Assembly: GCF_900107975.1 (NCBI RefSeq)
Contig: NZ_FNVF01000006.1
Coordinates: 186,001-250,000, forward strand
Direction: 5' to 3'
DNA: 64,000 nucleotides
From: Paenibacillus sp. UNC499MF
GTDB lineage: Bacteria; Bacillota; Bacilli; Paenibacillales; NBRC-103111
Shown: in pieces, positions 50,820 through 59,226 of the stretch
Position numbering within the stretch: position 1 is the stretch's first letter
Layout: every line of letters begins with the position of its first letter
Notes under the pieces: model-generated
Told to the model about the DNA's origin: nothing
The model's input: only the letters and a program-made list of their open reading frames with translations
Databases searched by the model: none
Position numbers and translations under genes: made by a program

Positions 50820-51548
50820 TTATTCCCTAGGAGAGGGGGAAAGCGGCACATCCAGCTTCTCGCACAGCTTGTAGACGGAGTAAGCGCCCTTAAGCTGATG
50901 CAGATTCATCCGCTCAAGATACCGGAGCGAATCGCGGGCGATGGTTTTGGCCGCTTCCAGGTTGGCGGGATCGAGAAGCCCGATCGCCCGTTTCAGCTCC
51001 GCCAGCTCTTGTGAATAAACGGCCTGCCGGAGCGTGTGGATAAGCCGGATTTTGCGCACCTGATGCCGGGTAAACGTCCGGTAGCCGTTAACCGGATTCC
51101 GCGCGGCGGAGACGAGCCCCTCTTTCTCCCAGTAGCGGATAGCGGAACGCGGGACACCGGTTTCCGCCGAAACCCGGCCGATGCTTTTTCCGCCGGATTC
51201 CGGCTCTTCCGGGGGAGATTCGGCCTCTCCGCTTTCCAGATAGGCGAGCGTCTCGTCGGCCGACCGCTTGTCCCGGAAGAGAGCGGCCTGCGCTTCGGTC
51301 ATGCACCAGAGGGCGGGGCTCCGTTCTCCTTTTTGGAGCAGGCGCAGCACTTCTGCGGTAACGTCCATGCCGAAGCCGGGCGACATCGCTTGGATGCACT
51401 CGAAATAAGCCGCATGCAGCTCCGTGTAGGTCCGGTGTCCGGCAGCAGTGCGCTCCGCGGGCGGGACGAGCCCTGCCGCTTCGTAATTTCTTAAAGCGCT
51501 GGTGCTGACGTTCAGCTTTCGGGCGATATCGACGGGTCTGAAATTCAT
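50820..51548 (-). CDS. Regulator with two MerR DNA-binding domains
   Basis: 242 residues. An N-terminal MerR winged helix (FRPVDIARKLNVSTSALRNY, AGLVPPAERTAAGHRTYT, about 1-45) is followed by a second, complete one (SIGRVSAETGVPRSAIRYWE, EGLVSAARNPVNGYRTFT, about 122-170). MerR proteins act as dimers; a tandem form could act as a single chain or join two sites. No cysteine set for metals. It lies upstream of germination operon 2 on the same strand with at most a 53-base gap, so it may be the first gene of that operon or an independent regulator read into it. Confidence 0.88.
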   Translation of the reverse strand: MNFRPVDIARKLNVSTSALRNYEAAGLVPPAERTAAGHRTYTELHAAYFECIQAMSPGFGMDVTAEVLRLLQKGERSPALWCMTEAQAALFRDKRSADETLAYLESGEAESPPEEPESGGKSIGRVSAETGVPRSAIRYWEKEGLVSAARNPVNGYRTFTRHQVRKIRLIHTLRQAVYSQELAELKRAIGLLDPANLEAAKTIARDSLRYLERMNLHQLKGAYSVYKLCEKLDVPLSPSPRE

Positions 51549-51724
51549 GAGATTAACCTCCGCTCCAATCTAAACCTTCAAGTAAGGTTGTAAGTATTTT
51601 ATCAGATAAAGCAGGAATATAGAGGATTTCGTTATAAAAAACTTGCAATTCGCATGCATGTTATACAATGAAATGGAAGCGACAAAGAGTTTATAAAACG
51701 GTACTGGCGGAGAGGAGCGGACGA

Positions 51725-52348
51725 ATGACGTTTGAAGCGGAATTCGAGAGACAAATCGGAAATTTAATAAGCAAAGGCTATCACGGTTTAGCGGGAATGG
51801 AGGAATCGGGATTCCGGGAGCTTCTGGCTCCGTTACAAGAAAGAGCGGCCGAGCGGATGCGGGAAAGCCGCAAGACGGAAGAGGGAAGCCTCCCGTTTGT
51901 CCTTGTCTTGAAACCGGAGACAGTTCCCCCGGATCAGATGATGCAGCGGGTCGAGCGAAGCGGCAAAAACGGCTTCAGCGTCATGGAAGCCGAGGATCTC
52001 GCGCGTTTTCATCCCATCGAAAGCGTGGAGCTCCCTGCCGGAGAGGCCTACCTGATCCTGGACGTGGATACGGGCTCGGAAACGCTGAACCGGACGCCGA
52101 ATGAAGCCATGAAGTCGTTTGCGGAATGGAACCGTTCACCGCTGACGATCGAGGAGGGGATTGCCATAATCACCCATTTTCCGGACGTGCTGCAGAAAAA
52201 TCACGGGTTTTCTCTCTGCGGTTCCAGATGCGGCGACCGGAGGGTCAGCGCGCTGTGGATAAGCGGCGGCAAGCCGAAGCTGGGCTGGTGCTGGGCGGGA
52301 AACCCCCACACGTGGCTGGGATCGGCTTCCTGCAGAGCGAGAATTTGA
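51725..52348 (+). CDS. DUF5701-like protein, unknown function
   Basis: 207 residues from ATG 51725 (GGAG 9 bases upstream). Conserved patterns: SLPFVLVLKPETVPPDQMMQ, AYLILDVDTGSETLN, PLTIEEGIAIITHFPDVLQK and a terminal part with Cys residues (CGSRCGDRRV, WCWAGNPHTWLG, SASCRAR). The family occurs in Actinobacteria and Paenibacilli without known activity. Monocistronic. Confidence 0.7.
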   Translation: MTFEAEFERQIGNLISKGYHGLAGMEESGFRELLAPLQERAAERMRESRKTEEGSLPFVLVLKPETVPPDQMMQRVERSGKNGFSVMEAEDLARFHPIESVELPAGEAYLILDVDTGSETLNRTPNEAMKSFAEWNRSPLTIEEGIAIITHFPDVLQKNHGFSLCGSRCGDRRVSALWISGGKPKLGWCWAGNPHTWLGSASCRARI

Positions 52349-52535
52349 ACCGCACGTTTTTGTGCTCGAATGTCGTTTTCTCGCCGGAAGATCAGACAGA
52401 TTCCTGACGTTCCGCGGCGGGTAATTAAGAAGTGATTGTCCTTTTACCTCCTGCAGTGGCTCAGCTTTTGCATAGGAACGGGTACAAAGCGGCAAATTAC
52501 AATTACTTCACTTCTACGAAAACGGAGGGATACGT

Positions 52536-53138
52536 ATGTCAGCGGATTCATTTTTGCAGGCAGTCCGGGAAAGACGTTCTATTTACGCAATCGGCGGGGA
52601 ATCTCCGGTCTCGGACGACCGGATTGTGGAAATTGTGAAGGAAGCGGTGAAACATACGCCGTCCGCCTTTAATTCCCAAAGCGCCCGGGTGCTTGTGCTT
52701 CTCGGAGAGCAGCATCATAAGCTGTGGGATATCGCCAAAGAAATTCTTCGTGCAATCGTCAAGGAAGACCGGTTTGCCGCCACGGAGCAGAAGCTGGACA
52801 GTTTCCGCAGCGGACACGGTTCGGTTGTGTTTTTCGAAGATCTGTCCGTCATTGAGGGGCTGCAGGCGCAGTTTCCGAGCTACCAGGATCATTTCCCGAA
52901 CTGGTCCCAACAGTCTAACGGGATGCTTCAGTATGTCATCTGGACGGCACTGGAGAGCGAAGGGCTTGGAGCGTCGCTTCAGCATTACAACCCTTTGATC
53001 GATGAAAAGGTGAAAAGCACGTGGAACCTGCCGGAATCGTGGAAGCTGATCGCCCAGATGCCTTTCGGCAAGCCGACGGCGCCTGCGGGCGACAAAGAAT
53101 TCAAACCGGTCGATGAACGGGTCAAAGTCGCGAAATAA
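52536..53138 (+). CDS. Nitroreductase-family protein (YdgI/HBN1-like)
   Basis: 200 residues. FMN-binding start AVRERRSIYAIGGESPVSDD, HTPSAFNSQSARVLVLLGEQ, and the C-terminal SEGLGASLQHYNPLIDEKV region mark the HBN1/YdgI/YodC branch. These flavoproteins reduce nitro compounds and quinones with NAD(P)H. It forms a group with the azoreductase and HxlR genes that follow. ATG 52536 has GGAGG about 9 bases upstream. Confidence 0.9.
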   Translation: MSADSFLQAVRERRSIYAIGGESPVSDDRIVEIVKEAVKHTPSAFNSQSARVLVLLGEQHHKLWDIAKEILRAIVKEDRFAATEQKLDSFRSGHGSVVFFEDLSVIEGLQAQFPSYQDHFPNWSQQSNGMLQYVIWTALESEGLGASLQHYNPLIDEKVKSTWNLPESWKLIAQMPFGKPTAPAGDKEFKPVDERVKVAK

Positions 53139-53153
53139 TACGGCCGGTCCGAA

Positions 53154-53190
53154 AATAAGCCCCATTTCCAACGCGGAAATGGGGCTTATT
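53154..53190. terminator. Intrinsic terminator of the nitroreductase gene
   Basis: AATAAGCCCCATTTCC and GGAAATGGGGCTTATT pair perfectly around AACGC; it lacks a long T tract but follows the stop by 16 bases. Confidence 0.65.
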
Positions 53191-53210
53191 CTGTTACTCG
53201 TGGGTTTACA

Positions 53211-53229
53211 GTACCTTTTTTTATCCTAA
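53211..53229 (+). promoter_or_regulatory. Candidate HxlR box before the azoreductase gene
   Basis: GTACCTTTTTTTATCCTAA matches GTACCTTTTTTATTACTA at the HxlR gene promoter (54608-54625). It lies 96-114 bases before the azoreductase start. Confidence 0.4.
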
Positions 53230-53324
53230 CCCACATGGATGTGCCTACTTCCCAGAACGGAAAATTTGAGTCATAATTAGTTTGAAGTTAAGATTATTTT
53301 CGAAAAGAAGGGAAGAATTCAATT

Positions 53325-53960
53325 ATGGCAACAGTCCTATACATTACGGCTCACCCGCACGATCACCAGACATCTTACAGCATGGCGGTAGGAAAAGAAT
53401 TTATCGAGGCGTACCGCGAAGCCAATCCGGCCGATGAAGTCATCGCCCTCGATCTTTATAACTCGGATATTCCGCAAATCGACGCGGACGTATTCAGCGG
53501 CTGGGGCAAGCTGCGCTCCGGTTCCTCGTTCGACCAGCTTTCCGCTTCCGAGCAGGCGAAAGTTCAGCGTCTGAACGACATCGTGGAGCAGTACGTTGCG
53601 GCCGACAAGTATGTTTTCGTATCCCCGATGTGGAACTTCTCGTTCCCTCCGGTGCTTAAAGCCTACATCGATGCCATCTGCATCGCCGGCAAAACGTTCA
53701 AGTACACCGAAAACGGCCCGGTCGGCCTGCTGACCGACAAAAAAGCCGTTCATATCCAAGCAAGCGGCGGCATTTACTCCGAAGGTCCTGCCGCGAGCTT
53801 CGAGAGCGGACACAGCTTCCTGAACAAAATCATGCAGTTCCACGGCGTACCTTCTTTCGAAGGCATCTTCGTAGAAGGCATGGCGGCTATGCCGGATAAA
53901 GCTCCGGCTATCAAAGAAGCGGCCATCGCCAAAGCGAAAGAAGCGGCGAAACGCTTCTAA
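53325..53960 (+). CDS. azoR: FMN-dependent NADH-azoreductase
   Basis: 211 residues. Flavodoxin-like fold with [20 protein letters not shown], the FMN loop [20 protein letters not shown] (about 97-116), and [12 protein letters not shown]. These enzymes reduce azo dyes and, physiologically, quinones to hydroquinones. In Bacillus, azoR1 is controlled by the HxlR-type YodB; here an HxlR gene lies convergent at 54211-54588. GAAGGGAAG precedes the ATG. Confidence 0.93.
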   Translation: MATVLYITAHPHDHQTSYSMAVGKEFIEAYREANPADEVIALDLYNSDIPQIDADVFSGWGKLRSGSSFDQLSASEQAKVQRLNDIVEQYVAADKYVFVSPMWNFSFPPVLKAYIDAICIAGKTFKYTENGPVGLLTDKKAVHIQASGGIYSEGPAASFESGHSFLNKIMQFHGVPSFEGIFVEGMAAMPDKAPAIKEAAIAKAKEAAKRF

Positions 53961-54010
53961 CCGCTCCCGGCGAGTGCCGGAGCCGCCGGCCGGAAATGCT
54001 CCGGCCGGGC

Positions 54011-54064
54011 GCAGCAAAAAGAACCTCCGCTTCCCCTGTCAGGGACGGAGGTTCTTTTTGCTGC
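54011..54064. terminator. Strong bidirectional terminator
   Basis: 19-base perfect arms (54011-54029 and 54046-54064: GCAGCAAAAAGAACCTCCG and its complement) serve the convergent azoreductase and HxlR genes. Confidence 0.85.
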
Positions 54065-54210
54065 GCGGGCTCTGCGGCCCGCGCTATGGGGCAGCCCGAG
54101 TCCGCGGCGGGTCGTACCCGCCGCTTGATTTGCCGCATCGCGAGGCGCGAGCTTGCCAAACAGGGCGGCGCGCGCCTACCTGCGGAGCCGAGGCGTCCGC
54201 AGGCCGGGCG

Positions 54211-54588
54211 TTAAGGCCGGGCCGAAACCGCGCGGCCTTCCGCGTCCGCCGCTTCGGCATTCCGGCGCTTCATATGCTCGACATGGGCCGTGCCCCAGAC
54301 GTGCATGGAGTGGAGGATAGGCTCCAGAGTCCGGCCGTACTCCGTGATGGAGTATTCCACCTTGGGAGGAACCTGCGGATACACAACCCGCCGTACGATA
54401 TCCTGCTCTTCCAGCTCCCGCAGATGCAGGGTCAGCATACGCTGGGTAATATCGGGCATCAACCTTCTGAGCTCGTTGAACCGGAGCGTATCTTTGCTGA
54501 TTAAATGTTGAATGACCAGGGGTTTCCATTTGCCGACAATCATGTCCAGAGCCACAACCACTTTACACTGCTCGGGGATAATTTCCAT
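54211..54588 (-). CDS. HxlR-family (DUF24) transcriptional regulator, YodB-like context
   Basis: 125 residues from ATG 54588 (GAAAGGAGG 7 bases upstream). MEIIPEQCKVVVALDMIVGK carries a single Cys at residue 8, the position used for thiol sensing by YodB, CatR and HypR. The winged helix (VGKWKPLVIQHLIS, FNELRRLMPDITQRMLTLHL, VPPKVEYSITEYG) is standard. With nitroreductase and azoreductase next door this matches the quinone-stress regulon logic of YodB. Confidence 0.9.
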   Translation of the reverse strand: MEIIPEQCKVVVALDMIVGKWKPLVIQHLISKDTLRFNELRRLMPDITQRMLTLHLRELEEQDIVRRVVYPQVPPKVEYSITEYGRTLEPILHSMHVWGTAHVEHMKRRNAEAADAEGRAVSARP

Positions 54589-54607
54589 GGGACGGCCTCC
54601 TTTCACG

Positions 54608-54625
54608 GTACCTTTTTTATTACTA
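54608..54625 (-). promoter_or_regulatory. HxlR gene promoter with candidate box
   Basis: On the minus strand an extended -10 TGCTATAGT (about 54629-54621) is followed by the box AATAAAAAAGGTAC, the complement of GTACCTTTTTTATT. Placement right after the -10 suits autorepression. Confidence 0.45.
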
Positions 54626-54684
54626 TAGCACATCTTCGCTTCTACCGCCTCGACCCCTGTATACAAGTCCCTGCGGATGTGCAC

Positions 54685-54723
54685 TTGACACCGTTATGCC
54701 GCGAACACTACAATGGGTAGTGG
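54685..54723 (+). promoter_or_regulatory. blaI-like gene promoter with BlaI operator
   Basis: TTGACA (54685-54690), 18 bases, TACAAT (54709-54714). The operator ACACTAC-AATGG-GTAGTGG (54705-54723) overlaps the -10 and matches the two sites before the DoxX gene except in the last base. Confidence 0.75.
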
Positions 54724-54737
54724 AAGGGGGCAGCCTC

Positions 54738-55154
54738 GTGAAAATTCATAATTTTAAAACGAACGAAAGCGGGCTTAACCGGTTCTTCGGACCTCTGGAA
54801 GCCAAGATCATGAATATTTTGTGGGACGGGCCCGAGATGGCGATCAAGGATGTCCAGCACGCGCTGGAACGCGAGAAGCTTGTGAACTTCAACACCGTTA
54901 TGACGGTCATGAACCGGCTTTTGGATAAAGGAATCTTGTCGAAAAGAATGGACGGAAGAACGTCGCTGTTCAGGCCGGTCCAATCCAGAGACGAGTTTCT
55001 GGAATGCCAGTCGAAAGAATTGACCCACGAGCTTATGGAAGAATTCGGATCGTCACTGGTGGTCAACCATATGCTCGATGCCCTGGAAGAGGTGGATCCC
55101 ATGCTTATTGAGAAGCTGCAACAGAAAATCCTGGATCTGCAGAAGGACAAGTAA
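54738..55154 (+). CDS. BlaI/MecI/CopY-family transcriptional repressor
   Basis: 138 residues from GTG 54738 (GGAAGGGGG 6-7 bases upstream). Winged helix: LNRFFGPLEAKIMNILWDGP, EMAIKDVQHALE, NFNTVMTVMNRLLDKGILSK, RTSLFRPVQSRDEF. BlaI-type repressors bind TACA-N-TGTA-like dyads and are inactivated when a partner M56 protease cleaves them. The protease gene follows two bases after the stop. Its own promoter and the DoxX promoter carry matching dyads, so both are predicted targets. Confidence 0.93.
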   Translation: MKIHNFKTNESGLNRFFGPLEAKIMNILWDGPEMAIKDVQHALEREKLVNFNTVMTVMNRLLDKGILSKRMDGRTSLFRPVQSRDEFLECQSKELTHELMEEFGSSLVVNHMLDALEEVDPMLIEKLQQKILDLQKDK

Positions 55155-55155
55155 C

Positions 55156-56004
55156 ATGTGGCAGTCCCGGTCCAGATTCATTTTCCGTTCGTCGGTTCTG
55201 ATTGCGGGCGTTGTCCTGTTTCAGATGACCATGTATGCCCTGCATGTCCTGTTCGGTCTCAGAATCGGGTTTAACGTGCTGGATGTCTGCACCGAATGGA
55301 TGCGTTCGAAAGGTATTTTCTCTATTGCCCATCTGCTGGACGTCTTTGTGATCGGCACGTTCGGGTACAGTCTTTGGCAAATCCTCCGGCAGTTCGTCCT
55401 GTCCCGGAGAATTTTCGCCAAGCTGGGCACATACCGGCATACGAAGCTGTCTGCGGAGCTGAACCGGATGTACCCCGAAGCGCGGGGTAACATCGTCGTG
55501 GTCGTGTCGGACGAGCCGATCGCGCTGACGATGGGGTTCGGCAGGCCGGCGGTCGTCCTGTCCACCGGACTCCTGAATATGCTGGAGGCGAGCGAGGCCG
55601 AGGCCGTTATCCATCATGAGCTGCACCATCAGCAGACGGCAGATCCGCGCAGCATGTTCTTCCTCTCGCTACTGGCTTCGGTGCTGTGGTATCTTCCCGT
55701 ATTGAAATGGTTTCACCACCAGTACAAAATCGCACGGGAGATACTCGCGGACAATTACGCGATTTCGCGTCAGGGCTCATCGCGCGATCTCGGCAGCGCC
55801 CTGCTGAAGCTGCTCCGAAGAGGCGGTACGGTAGCCATGCCGTTCGCGTACGCATCTTTCGCCGATACTTCGATCAATTACAGAATCCGAAGAATTGTCG
55901 ATCCGGAATCCACGATTTCTTTCCGGCCGCCGCTTACGCCGACCATGATTTCCGTGTATGTTCTGGTCATGCTGACCTGGCTTTTCGTCCAGATCTTATT
56001 CTGA
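55156..56004 (+). CDS. BlaR1/MecR1-like M56 membrane metalloprotease without a sensor domain
   Basis: 282 residues from ATG 55156. Helices at about 12-32, 50-75, a cytoplasmic protease part with zinc motif VIHHELHHQQTADP (HExxH, near 152-160) and second ligand region AREILADNYAISR, helix SMFFLSLLASVLWYLPVLKW, and a terminal helix (MISVYVLVMLTWLFVQILF). BlaR1 has a C-terminal extracellular penicillin-binding sensor of about 250 residues, absent here, so the signal is not a beta-lactam bound that way. It presumably cleaves the adjacent BlaI-type repressor. Confidence 0.9.
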   Translation: MWQSRSRFIFRSSVLIAGVVLFQMTMYALHVLFGLRIGFNVLDVCTEWMRSKGIFSIAHLLDVFVIGTFGYSLWQILRQFVLSRRIFAKLGTYRHTKLSAELNRMYPEARGNIVVVVSDEPIALTMGFGRPAVVLSTGLLNMLEASEAEAVIHHELHHQQTADPRSMFFLSLLASVLWYLPVLKWFHHQYKIAREILADNYAISRQGSSRDLGSALLKLLRRGGTVAMPFAYASFADTSINYRIRRIVDPESTISFRPPLTPTMISVYVLVMLTWLFVQILF

Positions 56005-56020
56005 AATTTTTTAAGCACAG

Positions 56021-56072
56021 ACACTACGAATCGTAGTGTTCTTGCGATTATAAACACTACAGATTGTAGTGT
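56021..56072 (+). promoter_or_regulatory. Two BlaI-type operators before the DoxX gene
   Basis: ACACTACGAATCGTAGTGT (56021-56039) and ACACTACAGATTGTAGTGT (56054-56072) share ACACTAC-N5-GTAGTGT; centres are 33 bases apart. TATAAA (56049-56054) lies between them. A third copy lies at 54705-54723. Confidence 0.8.
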
Positions 56073-56095
56073 AAAACCAAGGAGGAAATTAAAAA

Positions 56096-56500
56096 ATGAA
56101 TTCAATCAACAAATGGCAGTATGGAGCGTTTATTTTACGGATTGTACTCGGCTTGATCTTTCTCGTTCACGGTTATCAGAAGTTTGAGGGCGGGCTTAGC
56201 GGCGTTGCCGGGTTTTTCGGCAGTCTGGGACTTCCCGGGTTCATGGCGTACGTAGTGGCGGTTGTTGAGCTGGCGGGAGGCATCCTTATGCTGATCGGGC
56301 TTGGAACGCGCTGGATTGCGGCGGCTTTCGCCGTCATTATGCTTGTGGCGATCTTTACGGCAAAGCTGAGCTTAGGGTTCGCGGGAGGTTACGAGCTGGA
56401 GCTGGCGCTGTTCGGAATGTCCCTGGGGTTGTTCTTCACGGACAAGCAAGCTTTGGCGCTGGAAAACGTATTTTCCCGGGGGAAGACGAACGCCCTGTAA
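56096..56500 (+). CDS. DoxX-family membrane protein
   Basis: 134 residues, four membrane helices (ILRIVLGLIFLVHGYQKF; GFMAYVVAVVELAGGILMLI; FAVIMLVAIFTAKLSLGF; LALFGMSLGLFFTD). DoxX proteins occur in thiosulfate:quinone oxidoreductases and in oxidative-stress membrane complexes; bacterial small members are often induced by electrophiles or antibiotics. Control by a BlaI/M56 pair is indicated by the two dyads upstream. GGAGGAAA precedes the ATG. Confidence 0.9.
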   Translation: MNSINKWQYGAFILRIVLGLIFLVHGYQKFEGGLSGVAGFFGSLGLPGFMAYVVAVVELAGGILMLIGLGTRWIAAAFAVIMLVAIFTAKLSLGFAGGYELELALFGMSLGLFFTDKQALALENVFSRGKTNAL

Positions 56501-56877
56501 AGCCGTGTCGGCAGTGAGTCTCATTCCGGCTTCGAACGTTCGGCATATGCGGTCGGCGGTACGGTCACATGGACGTTCAGGAAAAAATTAAAGTCCCGAG
56601 CGGCAGCTGCTTGCCGGACTGATTTACAAACCAGAAAACACAGGGCCGGCGGGCTCTGTGTTTTTTTGACGCAAAATTACGGGATCTTGGGGTCCGTTAA
56701 AAACAATTGTAAAAGTTTCGTAAATAAAATCATATTCAAAATGCCGCTTCTGTTGTAAAATCGGAACTATGTTTCAAAAAGGCAGCAAATTTTGGCATAG
56801 CCTTTTAGGAGAAGCAGAGGCTGTTTTTAAGTCGGAAGCGGCCGCCAACTTTACCACCATCGAAGGGGAGAGTCATC
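56501..56877. other. Intergenic gap before the nucleotidase gene
   Basis: Contains the terminator at 56635-56667 and the promoter region of the nucleotidase gene. A plus-strand frame from 56769 overlaps the start of that gene in another frame and is not supported. Confidence 0.45.
56635..56667 (+). terminator. Intrinsic terminator
   Basis: AAAACACAGGGCC and GGCTCTGTGTTTTTTT pair around GGCGG. Confidence 0.8.
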
Positions 56878-59178
56878 ATGAAGGCAAAGAAAGCAGTGAG
56901 TCTGACTGTATCCGCTATGCTGTTATTCGGAACCGTTTTCACAAGCGGCCGGGCTGCGGCGGAAACGGCTGAACCGGTTAAACCCGCTAAGGCCGATACG
57001 GAGATTTCCATTCTGGGGACCTCGGACATTCACGGAAGATTCATGCCGTGGGATTATGCACTGGACGGGCCCAACACGAACGGAAGTCTTACCCAGCTGT
57101 TCACCATGATCAAAAAAGTGCGGCAGGAGAATCCAAACACGGTTCTCGTAGATGCCGGAGATATGATTCAAGACAACTCCGCGGAGCTGTTCAACGATCA
57201 GCCGAAGTCTCCTATGATGGTCGCCATGAATGAAATGAATTACGATGCCTGGGTCATGGGCAACCATGAATTCAATTTCGGGCTGGATGTATTCAAAAAG
57301 ATTACTTCGCAGTACAAAGGGCAGATGCTCGGCGGCAATATTTACAAAGACAACGGGGACAGATTCCTCCCTGCGTATACCATTATCGAAAAAGCGGGCG
57401 TGAAAATCGGCATTATCGGAATGGACACCCCCATGACAGCCGAATTTGAGAAGGGAACCGACCATCTGGACGGAATCCAGTTCAAAAACCCGGTGGAAGA
57501 GACGAAGAAAGCCGTCAAAGAGCTGGAAGGCAAAGTCGACGTGATGATCGGCCTCATGCACATGGGGATCGAGAACGAGAACGGCGTACCGGGAACCGGT
57601 GTCGCGGACGTCGCCAATGCGAATCCGGAGCTCGCCGCGATTTTCGCCGGACATATGCATAAGCTGGTCAAATCGGAGACCGTCAACGGTGTTCTTATCG
57701 CCGAACCGGACAAGTACGGAACGCATGTCTCCCGGATCGATCTTACCTTCACGGAGAAGGACGGTAAAATGGTCCTTAAGGACAAGAAGGCGGCCGCACT
57801 CCCGGTGAAAGACGCAAGCGGGGCAACAGCCGTTTCCGATCCCGAGCTGGAAAAAACGCTGAAGCCGTTTCACGACTTCGCTCGGGCGGACGCCAATATC
57901 GAAGTGGCGCAGCTGAAAGGAACGAACCTCGTTCCCAAAAACGAGGTTGAAGGCATTCCGAGCGTACAAATCCAGGAGACGCCTTTGTCGGACTTTTTCA
58001 GCGAAGTGATGCTGCATTACAGCAAGGCGGACGTAGTCGCGCACCAGATCGACAACGACAAAGCGCGTCTGGATATCGGGCCGATCAAGAAGAAAGATAT
58101 CGCGTACAATTACCAGTTCGCCCTCGGCGAAATTACGGTATATAAAGTCACGGGCAAAGATTTAAAGGATTACATGGAATGGGCGGTAGGATATTTCAAC
58201 TCCACCCGTCCGGGCGATGTGACGGTCAGCTTTGACAAAAAACGCCGCGCATCCAAGTACAGCACGAATGATTTCTTCGGTGGGGTCAAGTATGACATCG
58301 ATTTGACCAAACCGTACGGCAGCCGCATTACGAACCTGCGTAAAATGGACGGTACTGCTATCACTGCCGAAGACAGCTTGAAGCTGGGCATGAATGCATA
58401 CCGGATGGACGCGCTCAAAGCGAAAGGCGGCGCTCTGGAAGGCCGTAAATTCGAGCAGCTCTGGTCGTCGAAAGACGCTTCCGCATTCGGTGAGATGGGC
58501 GGAACGATCCGCAGCCGCGCGATCGCTTACCTGAAAGAAGTGAAGAACGGGGTATACGAGCCGAAAACCCAGGATAACTGGAAAATTATTGGCGTGGACA
58601 CGACTTCCCCCGAGCGTGCCGATGTGGTGGAGCTGATCAACTCGGGCATCCTCCCGGTACCGAAGACGGAAGACGGTAAATACACGAACGTGGAGTCCGT
58701 CAACATTCTGGACCTCGTCACAAAAGAAGAGATCGCCGCTCTTGCCGGAAAAGCAAAGGTAAACGTCAGCCTGTTCGACGGCGCCAAGACCAAAGGCGAA
58801 TTTTACCGCAAGCTGAACGCGGCGGTTAAAGCGGCTGGAAACGGCGGCGGAGAACCTACCGCACCACAGCCGAAACCGGAACCGAAGCCAGAACCAAAGC
58901 CAGAACCAAAGCCAGAACCAAAGCCAGAACCAAAGCCAGAACCAAAGCCAGAACCGAAACCTGAACCGAAACCACAGCCGGTCGTCAAAAAGCAGGCGCA
59001 AGTGACGTCCTACTTCCTGAATGTGCGGACAAAGGCTTCCGCGACTGCGAAAATTATTACCGCCGTACCGAAAGGTACGATTCTGGATGTGCTCGGCAGC
59101 AGCTACGGCTGGGTGAAAGTCTCCTATAAAGGAAGCATCGCTTACGTTTACGGCGAGTATGTGAAGATGCTTCCGTAA
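56878..59178 (+). CDS. Secreted 5'-nucleotidase/2',3'-cyclic phosphodiesterase with SH3 domain
   Basis: 766 residues. Signal peptide (KAKKAVSLTVSAMLLFGTVF, cleavage near AAA-ET). Metallophosphoesterase domain: ILGTSDIHGRFMPWD, VLVDAGDMIQDN, VMGNHEFNFGLDVF, MHMGIENENG, IFAGHMHKL (about 45-300), then the 5'-nucleotidase C-terminal domain (about 340-560, EVEGIPSVQIQETPLSDFFS). A region of about 90 residues leads to a KPEP linker and a bacterial SH3 domain (TSYFLNVRTKASATAKIITA, WVKVSYKGSIAYVYGEYV) that binds cell wall. It releases phosphate from extracellular nucleotides. GGGGAG precedes the ATG. Confidence 0.93.
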   Translation: MKAKKAVSLTVSAMLLFGTVFTSGRAAAETAEPVKPAKADTEISILGTSDIHGRFMPWDYALDGPNTNGSLTQLFTMIKKVRQENPNTVLVDAGDMIQDNSAELFNDQPKSPMMVAMNEMNYDAWVMGNHEFNFGLDVFKKITSQYKGQMLGGNIYKDNGDRFLPAYTIIEKAGVKIGIIGMDTPMTAEFEKGTDHLDGIQFKNPVEETKKAVKELEGKVDVMIGLMHMGIENENGVPGTGVADVANANPELAAIFAGHMHKLVKSETVNGVLIAEPDKYGTHVSRIDLTFTEKDGKMVLKDKKAAALPVKDASGATAVSDPELEKTLKPFHDFARADANIEVAQLKGTNLVPKNEVEGIPSVQIQETPLSDFFSEVMLHYSKADVVAHQIDNDKARLDIGPIKKKDIAYNYQFALGEITVYKVTGKDLKDYMEWAVGYFNSTRPGDVTVSFDKKRRASKYSTNDFFGGVKYDIDLTKPYGSRITNLRKMDGTAITAEDSLKLGMNAYRMDALKAKGGALEGRKFEQLWSSKDASAFGEMGGTIRSRAIAYLKEVKNGVYEPKTQDNWKIIGVDTTSPERADVVELINSGILPVPKTEDGKYTNVESVNILDLVTKEEIAALAGKAKVNVSLFDGAKTKGEFYRKLNAAVKAAGNGGGEPTAPQPKPEPKPEPKPEPKPEPKPEPKPEPKPEPKPEPKPQPVVKKQAQVTSYFLNVRTKASATAKIITAVPKGTILDVLGSSYGWVKVSYKGSIAYVYGEYVKMLP
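58873..58980 (+). repeat. Nine-unit 12-bp tandem repeat (KPEP linker)
   Basis: Nine in-frame units of 12 bases; the core is AAGCCAGAACCA, identical in five successive copies, with codon variants at both ends. It encodes eight KPEP and one KPQP. Near-identical codons point to recent slippage expansion. Confidence 0.9.
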
Positions 59179-59194
59179 CGAAATCAGCACAAGA

Positions 59195-59226
59195 AGCAGT
59201 CCGGCCTATGGCCGGGCTGTTTTTTT
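59195..59226 (+). terminator. Terminator of the nucleotidase gene
   Basis: AGTCCGGCC and GGCCGGGCT pair around TAT, followed by GTTTTTTT. Confidence 0.8.

Noticed and set aside
58803-58988. Minus-strand frame rich in FGSG repeats
   Set aside because: It is the complement of the KPEP-coding repeat of the nucleotidase gene.
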